Assembly (NCBI RefSeq): GCF_040605455.1
Contig: NZ_JBEXCV010000083.1
Location: 1 to 39,080, forward strand
From: Embleya sp040605455
Lineage (GTDB): Bacteria > Actinomycetota > Actinomycetes > Streptomycetales > Streptomycetaceae
Direction: 5' to 3'
Length of the DNA: 39,080 bases
A program made the position numbers and the translations under genes. Positions 7,641-16,026 of this stretch are shown here, piece by piece (the first letter of the stretch is position 1; every line of letters starts with the position of its first letter). The notes under the pieces are model-generated. The model saw nothing but the letters and a program-made list of their open reading frames with translations. It did no database searches and was not told the DNA's origin.

Positions 7641-8693
7641 GTGACCTTGACCGCCGCGCACCGTACCCACCCAGAGCAGCTTTCGGCCACCGCCGAGACG
7701 GCGAAACCGCGATTGTGGCCGGGACTGCTCGCGGCGGCGCTCGCGGTGGCCGCCGGTTGGGGTGCACACCGGCTGTGGCCCGGGCTGCCGATGCTCACGG
7801 TCACCGTCGCGTTGGGCATCCTCGCCGCCAACGTGCGCGCGTTGCCCGCCGCGACCGCGCCGGGACTGGGCTTCGCGGGCAAGCGGCTGATGCGCGCCGG
7901 CGTGGTGCTGCTCGGCCTCAAGCTCGCCCTCGGCGACATCGTCGGGCTCGGTTTCGCGCCGGTGGCGATGGTGATCGGGGTGGTCGTACTGACCTTCTTC
8001 GGCACCCGGTGGCTGGGGCGGCGGATCGGTCTGCCCGGTGATCAACCGCTGCTGATCGCGACCGGCTTCTCCATCTGCGGCGCCTCCGCCGTGGCGGCGA
8101 TGAACGGCGTCAGCGACAGCGACGAGGAGGACGTGGCCACCGCCGTCGCGCTGGTCACGCTGTGCGGAAGCCTGGCGATCGTCGCGCTGCCCCTGCTGCA
8201 GGCGCCGCTGGGCCTGGACGCGGTGCGGTACGGCGGCTGGGTCGGCGCGAGCGTGCACGATGTCGGCCAGGTGGTCGCCGCCGGCGGCGTGGCCGGGCCG
8301 GTCGCGCTGCACATCGCGGTGGTGGTCAAGCTGATGCGGGTGCTGTTGCTCGCGCCGATCGTGGTGGGCACCGGGTACGCGCTGCGCCGCCGGGCCGCGC
8401 GGGCCGGCGACACCGGGCCCGCGGGGGCTCGGCGGCCGGCGCTGATGCCGCTGTTCGTGGTCGGCTTCCTGGCCATGGTCGCCGTGCGCGGCACCGGTCT
8501 GCTGCCCGCCTCGGCGCTGGAGGTCGCGGGCACCGCGCAGGACCTGCTGTTGGCCGCCGCGCTGTTCGGCCTGGGCAGCATGGTCGACCTGAGCCGGCTG
8601 GTGCGCACCGGATGGCGGGCGCTGCTCCTGGGCCTCGCGTCCTGGGTACTGATCGCCGGCGCGGCCTACGGGGGCGTACTGCTGACCATGTGA
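7641..8693 (+). CDS. YeiH-family putative sulfate/anion exporter (UPF0324)
   Basis: 350 residues from GTG at 7641, chosen because AAAGGTGG lies just upstream and this gives the usual family length; the ATG at 7581 would leave no room for a divergent promoter and lies in the operator. About ten membrane segments are visible. Family-typical stretches are GKRLMRAGVVLLGLKLALGD, ATGFSICGASAVAAM, ASVHDVGQVVAAG and ALFGLGSMVDLSRL. The family is annotated as putative sulfate exporter on indirect evidence, so the substrate is uncertain. Control by the adjacent LysR protein is likely. Confidence 0.88.
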   Translation: MTLTAAHRTHPEQLSATAETAKPRLWPGLLAAALAVAAGWGAHRLWPGLPMLTVTVALGILAANVRALPAATAPGLGFAGKRLMRAGVVLLGLKLALGDIVGLGFAPVAMVIGVVVLTFFGTRWLGRRIGLPGDQPLLIATGFSICGASAVAAMNGVSDSDEEDVATAVALVTLCGSLAIVALPLLQAPLGLDAVRYGGWVGASVHDVGQVVAAGGVAGPVALHIAVVVKLMRVLLLAPIVVGTGYALRRRAARAGDTGPAGARRPALMPLFVVGFLAMVAVRGTGLLPASALEVAGTAQDLLLAAALFGLGSMVDLSRLVRTGWRALLLGLASWVLIAGAAYGGVLLTM

Positions 8694-8766
8694 GCTCGCC
8701 GGACGGGGCCTGACCGGCCCGCCGCGGACGAGCCGAAGCCGCCGACAGGCACGCGCGTCCGGAGGT

Positions 8767-8821
8767 ACGTCGAACCCGCCGACGGCCCGGCGCGTGACGG
8801 GCCGTCAGACAGGTTCGACGT
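8767..8821. terminator. Compound hairpin after the YeiH-like gene
   Basis: Outer arms ACGTCGAACC (8767–8776) and GGTTCGACGT (8812–8821), 10 bp perfect, enclose inner arms GACGGCCC (8781–8788) and GGGCCGTC (8799–8806). It lies about 74 bases past the stop at 8693 and fits a rho-independent-like terminator without a T-run. Confidence 0.7.
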
Positions 8822-9330
8822 CGGCGCCGCGGCGCGGGTCGGCGTGCGGGAGGGTCGGCGTCCAACCTGCGGATCGCCGCCCGTTTCGACGCGGTCGCCC
8901 GGACGCACGGTGTCGTCCTGACCAACGCTCGGGCGGGGCTCGGGGTAACGCCCGTTCCCTCCTGCGGCGTCAGTGCGCACCCTCGAACGGGCCCGGGAGC
9001 CGGCCCGAACGGGCCCGCGGCCGGCCCGCCGACCGGCCTCGGTGAGCACCGGAGACCGACCGCGATCGCATCGCAATCACCCACACGGCCGCCCGGGTCT
9101 CCCCATTCACGGCGTTGTCCGGCTAATGTGCGTGTCTCGCCGAGGCTTTGTCGGGGGCGCCATCCCCGTGCGTGGTCCGGCGGATCGCATCAAGCCCCGA
9201 CCTGTACGCGGCGTGGTGTCGTTTTTGTCCGGGAGAACCCCGGTCGACACTTCGTATGTGCGGGTCGGCGCAGTAATCTGGTAACAGGAAGCCCCGAGGC
9301 GCCCCTCCACAGCAAAGACGCCCGATTCCC
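8822..9330. other. Intergenic region without recognised gene
   Basis: About 500 bases with open frames on both strands but no family-like protein and no convincing start. Near the right end, GTGTCG (9216–9221) and CGACAC (9245–9250) flank an inner CCGGG/CCCGG hairpin. This, with the less GC-rich stretch after 9216, may be the control region of the universal stress protein gene. Confidence 0.5.
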
Positions 9331-9828
9331 ATGGCTGCTTTCGAGTTCAGTGACCTTCCGGACGGCACCCCGTTGCTCCGTCCCGACTCTCCCCATCAGC
9401 GCGATCCCGCGTTCCAGCATCCCGTCGTCGTCGGTTTCGACGGGTCCGAGTCCAGCGAACGTGCCCTCGCGTACGCGTCCGGTATGGCGCGCAGGCACGG
9501 CGGTGGGCTGGTGATCGTGCACGTGGCCAATCGCATTCCGGCCACCGTGTGGGCCGGCTGCGAGCCACCGGTCTTCATCGACGTGCCGGACAGCCGCTCC
9601 GAGGCTTTGGGCTTGGAGTTGGCCTGCGCGGATCACCTCAGCGACGTGCCGTGGATCCTGGTCGAGCGCGGGGGTGACATCTGCCACGAGATCGAGGACG
9701 TCGCGCGCGAGTTCACCGCCGACGCGATCGTGGTCGGCGGGTCCACCGGGTGGGCCAGCCGGATCTTCGGTTCGGTCGCGTGTCGCTTGGTCAAGCATGC
9801 CAAGCGGCCGGTCGTGGTGATCCCCTGA
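9331..9828 (+). CDS. Universal stress protein (UspA family, single domain)
   Basis: 165 residues. The Usp fold is clear: HPVVVGFDGSESSERALAYA as first strand and helix, VIVHVAN as second strand, and the end ADAIVVGGSTGWASRIFGSV followed by KRPVVVIP. The ATP-binding loop is a short variant, G-x2-G-x6-GS, rather than the longer G-x2-G-x9-G(S/T) form. Usp proteins are cytosolic and rise under starvation, oxygen limitation or stress; the exact job is unknown. An N-terminal tail of about 30 residues precedes the domain. No strong ribosome site is seen at ATG 9331. Confidence 0.9.
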   Translation: MAAFEFSDLPDGTPLLRPDSPHQRDPAFQHPVVVGFDGSESSERALAYASGMARRHGGGLVIVHVANRIPATVWAGCEPPVFIDVPDSRSEALGLELACADHLSDVPWILVERGGDICHEIEDVAREFTADAIVVGGSTGWASRIFGSVACRLVKHAKRPVVVIP

Positions 9829-9920
9829 CGGTCGCGCCTCCCGATCCACTCGCCACCGAGCCCTCGCCGCTCGTTTTCCGTGTCTTCCCGTGCCATTCCG
9901 GCCGCCTCGTGATCGATCCC

Positions 9921-9957
9921 CGAACACATCTGCATCGAACCTCGAACACATCTGCAT
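9921..9957. promoter_or_regulatory. Direct repeat upstream of the MerR gene
   Basis: The 15-base word cgaacacatctgcat occurs twice, at 9921–9935 and 9943–9957, with a 22-bp period (close to two helical turns). It ends 45 bases before the MerR start, in an otherwise A/T-richer patch. It looks like a tandem binding site in the MerR promoter. Confidence 0.6.
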
Positions 9958-10002
9958 TACGTTGGCCGCGGACACGGGGCACGAGGATCGCGAGGCACGA
10001 GG

Positions 10003-11199
10003 TTGGCGGAGTACCGGATCGAGGACCTCGCCCGCGAGGGGGGCACGACCGTACGTAACGTACGGGCGTACCAGGATCGCGGGCTGTTGCCGCGGCCGAG
10101 GCGGCAGGGACGGGTGTCCCTGTACGACGACGGCCATCTGGGCCGGCTCCGGCTGATCGGCCAGTTGCTGGAGCGCGGCTACAGCCTGGTGAGCATCAAG
10201 GAGCTGCTCGACGCGTGGGACGGCGGGCGCAGTCTCGGCGGAGTGCTCGGGCTGGTCGCCGAGGCGAGCGGCCCGTGGAGCGACGAGACCCCGGAGCGGA
10301 TGAACCGGGCCGAGCTGATCGCGATGTTCGGCGGCTTGTCCGATCCCGTGGCCCTCGCCGGAGCGGTGCGGCTGGGCCTGCTCGAACCCGAGGACGACTC
10401 GCTGACCGTGTTCCGGGTGCCCAGTCCGCGCGAGCTCGCGGTGGGCGCCGAGTTGCACGCGGCCGGCGTGCCGGTGGCGGCGGTCACCGAACAGCTGGGG
10501 ATGTTGCGTGCGGCGATGGAGCACGTGGCCGAGGGGTTCGGCCGGTTGATGGAGTCGCATCTGTTGCCCGCCGACGGCGACGCGGACGAGACGGCGGAGA
10601 TGATCCGCCGGATGCGACCGCTGGCGCTGCGCGCGGTGGAGGCCGAACTGGCCCGGGCGATGCGCCGCACGGCCGCACGCCGGCTCGGTGAGGAACTCGG
10701 GAAGGTGCTGCGCGAGGAGCCCGAGCCGACCCGGGACGGGCCGGAGCCGGCCGGCGACGAGGAGCCCGCGCTCGATCGGCACCCGTTCATGTCGGACGCG
10801 TGGATCGCGGCGGTGTCCCGGCTCAGCCGGCTGATCACGCCCGATCCGGAGAAGCGCACGCCGCATCCGGCGATCGTGGACATCGTGGTGAGCGACGTGC
10901 CGGATCGGGACGATCCGGCCGAGCTGCACCTGGACGTCTTCCAGGGCCGCGTGCTGGTCCGCCCCGGGCTGTTGCCGGGCCCGGACCTGGTGGTGCACAT
11001 GGACTACGACACCGCGCGCCGGGTGATCCTGCTCAACGACCGGCACGCGCCGCGCGAGGCACTGGCCACCGGGCGGATGACCGCCCGCGGTGATCTGTTC
11101 GGGCTCACCGTCTTCCGCGAGGCGCTGGCCGGCCTGTCCAACTGGGACCTGGGCGCGGTGCTGCGCGAGCTGACCGCGGGCGAGGGCACGAGCGTGTAG
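10003..11199 (+). CDS. MerR-family regulator with SCP2-like C-terminal domain
   Basis: 398 residues from TTG at 10003, with GCGAGG about 7 nt upstream. The start matches the family: YRIEDLAREGGTTVRNVRAY is the winged HTH, then QDRGLLPRPRRQGRVSLYDD. Residues about 75–250 are helical linkers. The last 100 residues include VVHMDYDTARRVILLNDRHA, then REALATGRMTARGDLFGLTV, which resembles the SCP2 sterol-carrier fold and suggests a hydrophobic effector. MerR proteins usually act at their own or a neighbouring promoter; the direct repeats just upstream are the obvious candidate site. It converges with the TetR gene, 22 bp apart. Confidence 0.85.
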   Translation: MAEYRIEDLAREGGTTVRNVRAYQDRGLLPRPRRQGRVSLYDDGHLGRLRLIGQLLERGYSLVSIKELLDAWDGGRSLGGVLGLVAEASGPWSDETPERMNRAELIAMFGGLSDPVALAGAVRLGLLEPEDDSLTVFRVPSPRELAVGAELHAAGVPVAAVTEQLGMLRAAMEHVAEGFGRLMESHLLPADGDADETAEMIRRMRPLALRAVEAELARAMRRTAARRLGEELGKVLREEPEPTRDGPEPAGDEEPALDRHPFMSDAWIAAVSRLSRLITPDPEKRTPHPAIVDIVVSDVPDRDDPAELHLDVFQGRVLVRPGLLPGPDLVVHMDYDTARRVILLNDRHAPREALATGRMTARGDLFGLTVFREALAGLSNWDLGAVLRELTAGEGTSV

Positions 11200-11221
11200 C
11201 CGGCTTCGGGCCGGGTGCGGG

Positions 11222-11881
11222 TCAGGCCCGGATGCGGCGCAGCAGGTGCTCCACGTAGTCGCGGAACAGCGTTGCCATGTCCACGTGTTCGGGGTCGAGC
11301 AGCCATTGCAGCTGTAGGCCGTCCATCATCGCGAAGACCTGCGCCGCGACCGCGGGCGGATCGATGTCCGCGCGCAGTTCGCCGGACGCCCGACCGGCCT
11401 CCAGCGAGGCGGTGACGCTCGATCGCAGCATCGCGTAGCGGTCTTGGGCCCAGCCGTGTGCGGGGTGGTCGGTGGTCACCGCCTCGCCGGTGAGCACGGT
11501 GAAGAGCTGGACCAGCCCGGGAATGTTGCGGTTGTGCTCGGCGAGTTCGGCGAGCTTGTCCAGGGCCGCCTCGCCGCCGAGCGGGAGCACGCCCAGGTCC
11601 AGATGCTCGATGTCCATCCGGTCGCGCAGGTCGAGCACGGCCACCAGCAGCTCCTGCTTGCTGCGGAAGTGGTGCAGCAGGCCGGCCTGGGTCAGTTCGG
11701 CGCGCTCGGCGATCCGGGCCAGCGAGGTGCCGCGGTAGCCGTTCTCGGCGAACTCCTGGAGCGCGATGTTGAGGATGCGTGTGCGCCGGGCGTCGCCGGA
11801 GGCGTAGCCGCGCCCACGCGGTCTCGCCCGGGCGGCCCGGGTCGGGGTCGGCGGGTTGGCGGGGTCCGGATACGCGTCCAT
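11222..11881 (-). CDS. TetR-family transcriptional regulator
   Basis: 219 residues from ATG at 11881. A basic, Pro/Arg-rich leader of about 28 residues precedes the HTH (ILNIALQEFAENGYRGTSLA, RIAERAELTQAGLLHHFRSK), a textbook TetR DNA-binding domain. The C-terminal domain (about 85–215), with RASGELRADIDPPAVAAQVF, resembles the ligand domain of TetR proteins paired with glycosidase genes in Streptomyces. It is divergent from the beta-glucosidase gene, and probably represses it until a sugar or glycoside binds. Confidence 0.9.
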   Translation of the reverse strand: MDAYPDPANPPTPTRAARARPRGRGYASGDARRTRILNIALQEFAENGYRGTSLARIAERAELTQAGLLHHFRSKQELLVAVLDLRDRMDIEHLDLGVLPLGGEAALDKLAELAEHNRNIPGLVQLFTVLTGEAVTTDHPAHGWAQDRYAMLRSSVTASLEAGRASGELRADIDPPAVAAQVFAMMDGLQLQWLLDPEHVDMATLFRDYVEHLLRRIRA

Positions 11882-12056
11882 GAGGTCATCCTGCCGTGTC
11901 CCGACGGAGACCCGTCCAGGTGTATGTCACGTAACGATAACAAAACTACCGTGTAATAGGTTTTTGTGGCTACGGTACGACCGGATCCTTCGGCCGACTC
12001 GATCGGCGAATCGCCCGGACCGCGGGTCGATCAGGAACGCGAGCGGAAGGCAGACG
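11882..12056. promoter_or_regulatory. Divergent promoter region, TetR gene / beta-glucosidase
   Basis: 175 bases containing an island unusually rich in A and T (about 11930–11967). Half-sites TACCGT (11947–11952) and ACGGTA (11972–11977) form a loose inverted repeat. The ribosome site GGAAGG (12045–12050) belongs to the glucosidase gene. The island is the likely place of both promoters and the TetR operator, but no tight palindrome is visible. Confidence 0.45.
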
Positions 12057-14522
12057 ATGGCGTCTCACCCCACACCCACCGGCAACGAGGCCGGCGACGA
12101 CGAGCTGCGCGACCTGGTGGCGCGGCTGACTCTGGAGGAGAAGCTCTCCCTGATCGTCGGCGAGGACTTCTGGTCGCTTCCCGAGATCCCGAGCATCGGC
12201 CTGCGCAAGCTGCGCGTCTCGGACGGTCCGGTTGGCGTGCGCGGCGTCACGTGGGACGAGCGCGAGACCTCGCTGCTGTTCCCCAGCCCCACCGCGCTCG
12301 CCGCCGCCTGGGATCCCGAGGTCACCCGCCGGGCCGGCTTCATCATGGGCGCGCAGGCCCGGGACAAGGACATCCACGTCCTGCTGGCGCCGACCGTGAA
12401 CCTGCACCGCAGCCCGCTGGGCGGTCGGCACTTCGAGTGCTACTCCGAGGACCCGCTGCTGACCGCGCGGATCGCCACCGCCTTCATCGAGGGTGTCCAG
12501 TCCGCCGGTGTCGGTGCCACGATCAAGCACTTCGTCGGCAACGAGACCGAGGACGACCGGATGTCCTACGACTCGCGGATCGACGAGCGATCGCTGCGCG
12601 AGGTCTACCTGGTGCCGTTCGAGGAGGCCGTGCGCACCGGCCGGGTCCAGCTGGTGATGAGCGCGTACAACCGGGTCAACGGCGAGACGATGACCGAGAA
12701 CTCGCGCCTGGTCAACGGCGTGCTCAAGGACGAGTGGGGCTTCGACGGGGTGGTGATCTCGGACTGGATGGCGGTGCGCTCCACCGAGGCCGCCGCCGCC
12801 GGCGGCACCGACATCGCGATGCCGGGTCCGGCCCCGGTGTGGGGCGAACCGCTGCTCGCCGCCGTGCGCGAGGGCCGGGTCGCCGAATCGCTGATCGACG
12901 AGCGGGTCACCCGGATCCTGCGCCTCGCCGCCCGCGTGGGCGTGCTGGGCGAGCGCACGCCTGCCACGACCACCACGCCCTCGGACGCGGTCGCCACGCT
13001 GCGCGCGATCTCCGCGCAGGCGACGGTGCTGCTCGGCAACGACGGTACGCTCCCGCTCGACCCCGCGGCGCTCTCCCGCGTCGCGCTGATCGGCCCGAAC
13101 GCACTGCGACTGTCCGCGCAGGGCGGCGGCAGCGCGCACGTGAACCCCGCGCACGTGGTCTCGATCCCGGAGGGCCTGCGGGCCGCGCTCGGCGAGAACG
13201 TCGAACTGACGCTCACCGAGGGTGCGTTCACCCACCGCGCGCTCGCCGACCTGTCCCTGGACACAGCCGCCGACCCGGAGAGCGGCGAGCCGGGTCTGCG
13301 CGCCGAGTTCCTCGACGCCGAGGGCAACGTGCTCTCCTCCGAGCATCGGCTGGGCTCCAGCCTGATGTTCTGGCCGGACAACATTGCGTCCGGGGCCGCG
13401 GTGATCCGGCTGCGCACGATCGTCACCCCGACCGTGTCCGGGACCAACATCCTGGACGTGCGCGGCGCGGGCCGGTTCGAGGTGAGCATCGACGGCACGA
13501 CCCGCACGGTGGACATGACCGCTCCCGAGGGCACCGACGTGATCGAGATGATCATGCGCCCCGAGGCCACCCGCATCGAGGTGGAGGCGACGGCCGGCAC
13601 ACCGGTGGAGATCCGGGTCGACTTCACCCAGGGCGAGCGGTTCTTCATGGCCGCGCTCGGTCTGGGCTGGGCCAACCCGCGCCGGTCCGCGGAGGCCGAA
13701 CTGGAAGCCGCGGTCGAGGCGGCGCGCGCCGCCGATGTCGCCGTGGTCGTGGTCGGTACCACCGACGACATCGAGTCCGAGGGCTTCGACCGCAAGGACC
13801 TGGCGCTGCCGGGCCGCTCCGACGAGCTGGTCCGCCGGGTCGCGGCGGCCAACCCGAGGACCGTCGTGGTGGTCAACGCGGGCTCGCCCGTGCTGATGCC
13901 GTGGCGGGACGACGTCGCCGCCGTGCTGTGGGCCTGGCTGCCCGGCCAGGAGGGCGGCGCGGCGCTGGGCGACGTGCTCACCGGCTCGGTGGAGCCGGGC
14001 GGCCGGCTGCCCACGACCTACCCGGCGGCCGAGGCCGACGTGCCGATCCACTCCACCGCCCGGGTGAACAACGAGCACCACTACGCGGTGCGGTCCAGCA
14101 ACATCGGCTACCGCGCCTGGGCCCTGGGCGACGCGGCGCCGGCGTACCCGTTCGGGCACGGCCTGGGCTACACGACCTGGGCGTACGAGGAAGTCACGGT
14201 CAAGGGCGACGCGAGCGGCGTGACCGTCGAGATCACCGTGGCCAACACCGGCGAGCGGGCGGGCCGTGAGGTGGCGCAGGTGTACCTGGAGACCGCCGAC
14301 GGCACGCTGATGGGTCGGCCGGAGCCGATCCGTCTGGTCGGCTTCGCCGCGATCGACGCCGAGGCGGGTGCGAAGGTCACCGCCACGGTGGAGATCGACG
14401 CCCGCACCCTGGCCCGCTGGGACGAGCGGGGCGCGGCGTGGACCACCACGCCGGGCGCGTACACGCTGCGTGTCGGCCGCTCGGCGACCGACCTGCGGCT
14501 GAGCGCGGAACTCGCGCTCTAG
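12057..14522 (+). CDS. Glycoside hydrolase family 3 beta-glucosidase-type enzyme
   Basis: 821 residues from ATG at 12057 behind GGAAGG. The family 3 TIM barrel spans about residues 15–310: LRVSDGPVGVRG substrate loop, KHFVGNETEDDR, and VISDWMA carrying the nucleophile Asp236. The second alpha/beta domain contains EGFDRKDLALPGRSDEL, the acid/base region, and is interrupted by a PA14-like insert (about 420–535, from GLRAEFLDAEGN onward). The last 100 residues are a fibronectin-III-like domain, including REVAQVYLE. No signal peptide, so it cleaves beta-glucosides taken into the cell, or plant or antibiotic glycosides. The divergent TetR gene is its likely regulator. Confidence 0.93.
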   Translation: MASHPTPTGNEAGDDELRDLVARLTLEEKLSLIVGEDFWSLPEIPSIGLRKLRVSDGPVGVRGVTWDERETSLLFPSPTALAAAWDPEVTRRAGFIMGAQARDKDIHVLLAPTVNLHRSPLGGRHFECYSEDPLLTARIATAFIEGVQSAGVGATIKHFVGNETEDDRMSYDSRIDERSLREVYLVPFEEAVRTGRVQLVMSAYNRVNGETMTENSRLVNGVLKDEWGFDGVVISDWMAVRSTEAAAAGGTDIAMPGPAPVWGEPLLAAVREGRVAESLIDERVTRILRLAARVGVLGERTPATTTTPSDAVATLRAISAQATVLLGNDGTLPLDPAALSRVALIGPNALRLSAQGGGSAHVNPAHVVSIPEGLRAALGENVELTLTEGAFTHRALADLSLDTAADPESGEPGLRAEFLDAEGNVLSSEHRLGSSLMFWPDNIASGAAVIRLRTIVTPTVSGTNILDVRGAGRFEVSIDGTTRTVDMTAPEGTDVIEMIMRPEATRIEVEATAGTPVEIRVDFTQGERFFMAALGLGWANPRRSAEAELEAAVEAARAADVAVVVVGTTDDIESEGFDRKDLALPGRSDELVRRVAAANPRTVVVVNAGSPVLMPWRDDVAAVLWAWLPGQEGGAALGDVLTGSVEPGGRLPTTYPAAEADVPIHSTARVNNEHHYAVRSSNIGYRAWALGDAAPAYPFGHGLGYTTWAYEEVTVKGDASGVTVEITVANTGERAGREVAQVYLETADGTLMGRPEPIRLVGFAAIDAEAGAKVTATVEIDARTLARWDERGAAWTTTPGAYTLRVGRSATDLRLSAELAL

Positions 14523-14525
14523 GGA

Positions 14526-14576
14526 CGCACGGTTTCCGGGTCGAGGTGCCTTCGCCCCTCGGCCCGGCTCCGTGCG
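14526..14576. terminator. Compound hairpin after the beta-glucosidase gene
   Basis: Arms CGCACGG (14526–14532) and CCGTGCG (14570–14576) enclose a second stem, CCGGGtCGAGG (14536–14546) with CCTCGgCCCGG (14557–14567). It starts 4 bases past the stop codon. No T-run. Confidence 0.75.
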
Positions 14577-14695
14577 GGCGCGACCGGGACGGCACGCCGG
14601 CGGAACACGTCGGCAACTGCGAAGCATCATCGCCCGTTGCCGGCGGAGCAGCCGGCCTGGGGCGGGTCGGGACCGCGCGGCCCGGCGGCGAAGTG

Positions 14696-14899
14696 TCAGC
14701 AGCGTTGGCCGAAGGTCGGGTTGATGAAGCCCAGTGCGTCGGCCCCGTTGTCGCAGGCGCCGCTCACCGTGTCGATCGTGTGGGCCCGGATCGTGTGCGT
14801 CTCGCCGCCGGCCGATGCGGCGACCGCCACGGTCGCGCCGACGATGGGGGTCGCGATGACGGCCGTGCTGACCAGAAGGCCGCGGACGATGCGCTGCAT
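14696..14899 (-). CDS. Chaplin-like small secreted protein
   Basis: 67 residues from ATG at 14899, with AAGGAAG 9 nt upstream. Residues 1–30 are a Sec signal peptide (RIVRGLL, a hydrophobic core, cleavage after VAVAASA). The mature part of about 37 residues ends in a Cys49-to-Cys67 segment with the chaplin spacing C-x-N-x5-G-x2-NPxFG-x2-C (here CDNGADALGFINPTFGQRC). Chaplins assemble into amyloid-like films that coat aerial hyphae and spores. The mature peptide is shorter than classical short chaplins, and its front half (GETHTIRAHTIDTVSG) lacks the Val-rich VQVPVHVPVN segment. Either a divergent chaplin or a relative with another surface role. Confidence 0.75.
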   Translation of the reverse strand: MQRIVRGLLVSTAVIATPIVGATVAVAASAGGETHTIRAHTIDTVSGACDNGADALGFINPTFGQRC

Positions 14900-15114
14900 G
14901 GGAACGCTTCCTTGTCTCGATGCGGACGGTCTCGAACGCCGAGGAGGGCACACCTCGCCAACGCGACAAACCGCCCGAAGGACACGAGGATTGAGCCGAA
15001 TGGAAGGGTCGGCGGGCACGTCCCGACGGATGTGCGGGTCGACGTCCCACCTTCGAGGGATCGAGTCCGGGCAAAATGCGGTGCCGCGCGCGCCGCAGCC
15101 TTAGCGTGTCGGCC

Positions 15115-15423
15115 ATGCAGCTCCGCATCGGCACTCGGTCCTCCCCCATGGCTCTCGCCCAGGCTCGGCTCGTCGCCTCCCTGTTGCCGAGACATCCGTA
15201 CGAACCCGTCGTCGTCCCGATGTCCACCAGCGGCGACCGCTGGGGCGGCAGCCTCGCCGAACTCGGCGGCAAGGGCGCGTTCGTCAAGGAACTCGACCGC
15301 GCGCAGCTCGACGGGGAGGTGGACCTGGTCGTGCACTGCCTCAAGGACATGCCCGGCGACGTGCCGCTGCCCGAGGGGCTCACGGTGGCCGCCTACTGCT
15401 CGCGCGCGGCGCCCGGGCGCTGA
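15115..15423 (+). pseudogene. Truncated hydroxymethylbilane synthase (HemC) N-terminal fragment
   Basis: 102 residues from ATG at 15115, covering only the first third of HemC (normally about 310). RIGTRSSPMALAQARLVASL, TSGDRWGGSLAELGGKGAFV and VHCLKDMPGDVPLPEGL match domain 1, including the Lys-Asp segment. The chain ends abruptly at AAPGR. The domain with the dipyrromethane-anchoring Cys is missing, so it cannot form porphyrin precursors by itself. In another frame the DNA just before a second stop (15441–15443) reads LLARGARALIDAIAR, which could be a HemC-type C-terminus, hinting at an internal deletion plus frameshift. A retained small protein with a new role is the alternative. Confidence 0.7.
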
Positions 15424-15449
15424 TCGACGCGATCGCGCGCTGAACGCGG

Positions 15450-15490
15450 GCCGTCCCGCCGGCCGCATCGGGTCGCGGCGGCGGGACGGC
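15450..15490. terminator. Bidirectional hairpin between hemC fragment and lipoprotein gene
   Basis: Perfect 12-bp arms GCCGTCCCGCCG (15450–15461) and CGGCGGGACGGC (15479–15490), loop 17 bases, placed between two convergent genes (stops at 15423 and 15553). Confidence 0.75.
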
Positions 15491-15552
15491 TCGGTCACCC
15501 CGGTCGGCCGCGCCCCCGCACGGCTGGACCGTCGTCCGGCGTGCTCAGCTGT

Positions 15553-16026
15553 TCAGGCGCACTTCTGCACGGTGGGCTGCAGCTCGGACGGCAGCTTGTT
15601 GGTCCGCGCGTACTCCTGGTCGAACGCGTTCATCTGGGCCTGGCTGTACTTGCCCTTGAGTTCGGTCAGCGTGCACTGGCAGTACCGCGTGTTGTTGCCC
15701 GACGTGCTCAGGCAGCCGTTGAGGAAGTTCGTCGAGTAGAGCGAACTCCAATCGCTGCCACCACTGCCCGTACCGGTCGAGGTCGGCGAAGCCGGCGCCG
15801 TGGTGCGCGGGCGTGACGTGGTCGGCCGGTCGCTGATGGTCGGCGCCGGCGTGTCGTCGTCGGTGGCCCGACTCGTCGGAGTCTTTCCCGTCGCCGTGAC
15901 GTCCGCGCTCGAACCGGTGGTCTTCGGGGCCCCGAGCCCACCGAAGCCGCCGTCCCCGTCGCTCCCACAGGCCCCGACCGTGCAGGTCAACATCACCGCG
16001 ATCAACCCGACTTTGAACGTGCGCAT
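15553..16026 (-). CDS. Predicted lipoprotein with C-terminal Cys-rich domain
   Basis: 157 residues from ATG at 16026, preceded by GGGGGA. MRTFKVGLIAVMLTCTVGAC is a lipoprotein signal peptide with Cys20 in a VGAC lipobox, so the mature protein is anchored on the outer face of the membrane. Residues about 25–95 are a Gly/Thr/Ser/Pro-rich tether. The last 65 residues form a small domain with four Cys (NGCLS, YCQC, QKCA) and helices such as LTELKGKYSQAQMNAFDQEY. Similar short Cys-containing domains end other actinomycete lipoproteins of unknown role; I do not recognise a function. It is divergent from the gene at 16380. Confidence 0.85.
   Translation of the reverse strand: MRTFKVGLIAVMLTCTVGACGSDGDGGFGGLGAPKTTGSSADVTATGKTPTSRATDDDTPAPTISDRPTTSRPRTTAPASPTSTGTGSGGSDWSSLYSTNFLNGCLSTSGNNTRYCQCTLTELKGKYSQAQMNAFDQEYARTNKLPSELQPTVQKCA

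Noticed and set aside
8666..9076. Minus-strand gene of 136 codons after the YeiH-like gene
   Set aside because: No ribosome site, no recognisable domain, and it runs through the compound hairpin at 8767–8821.
11970..15383. Minus-strand open frame of 1,137 codons
   Set aside because: Antisense to the family 3 glycosidase; low-complexity composition and no ribosome site.
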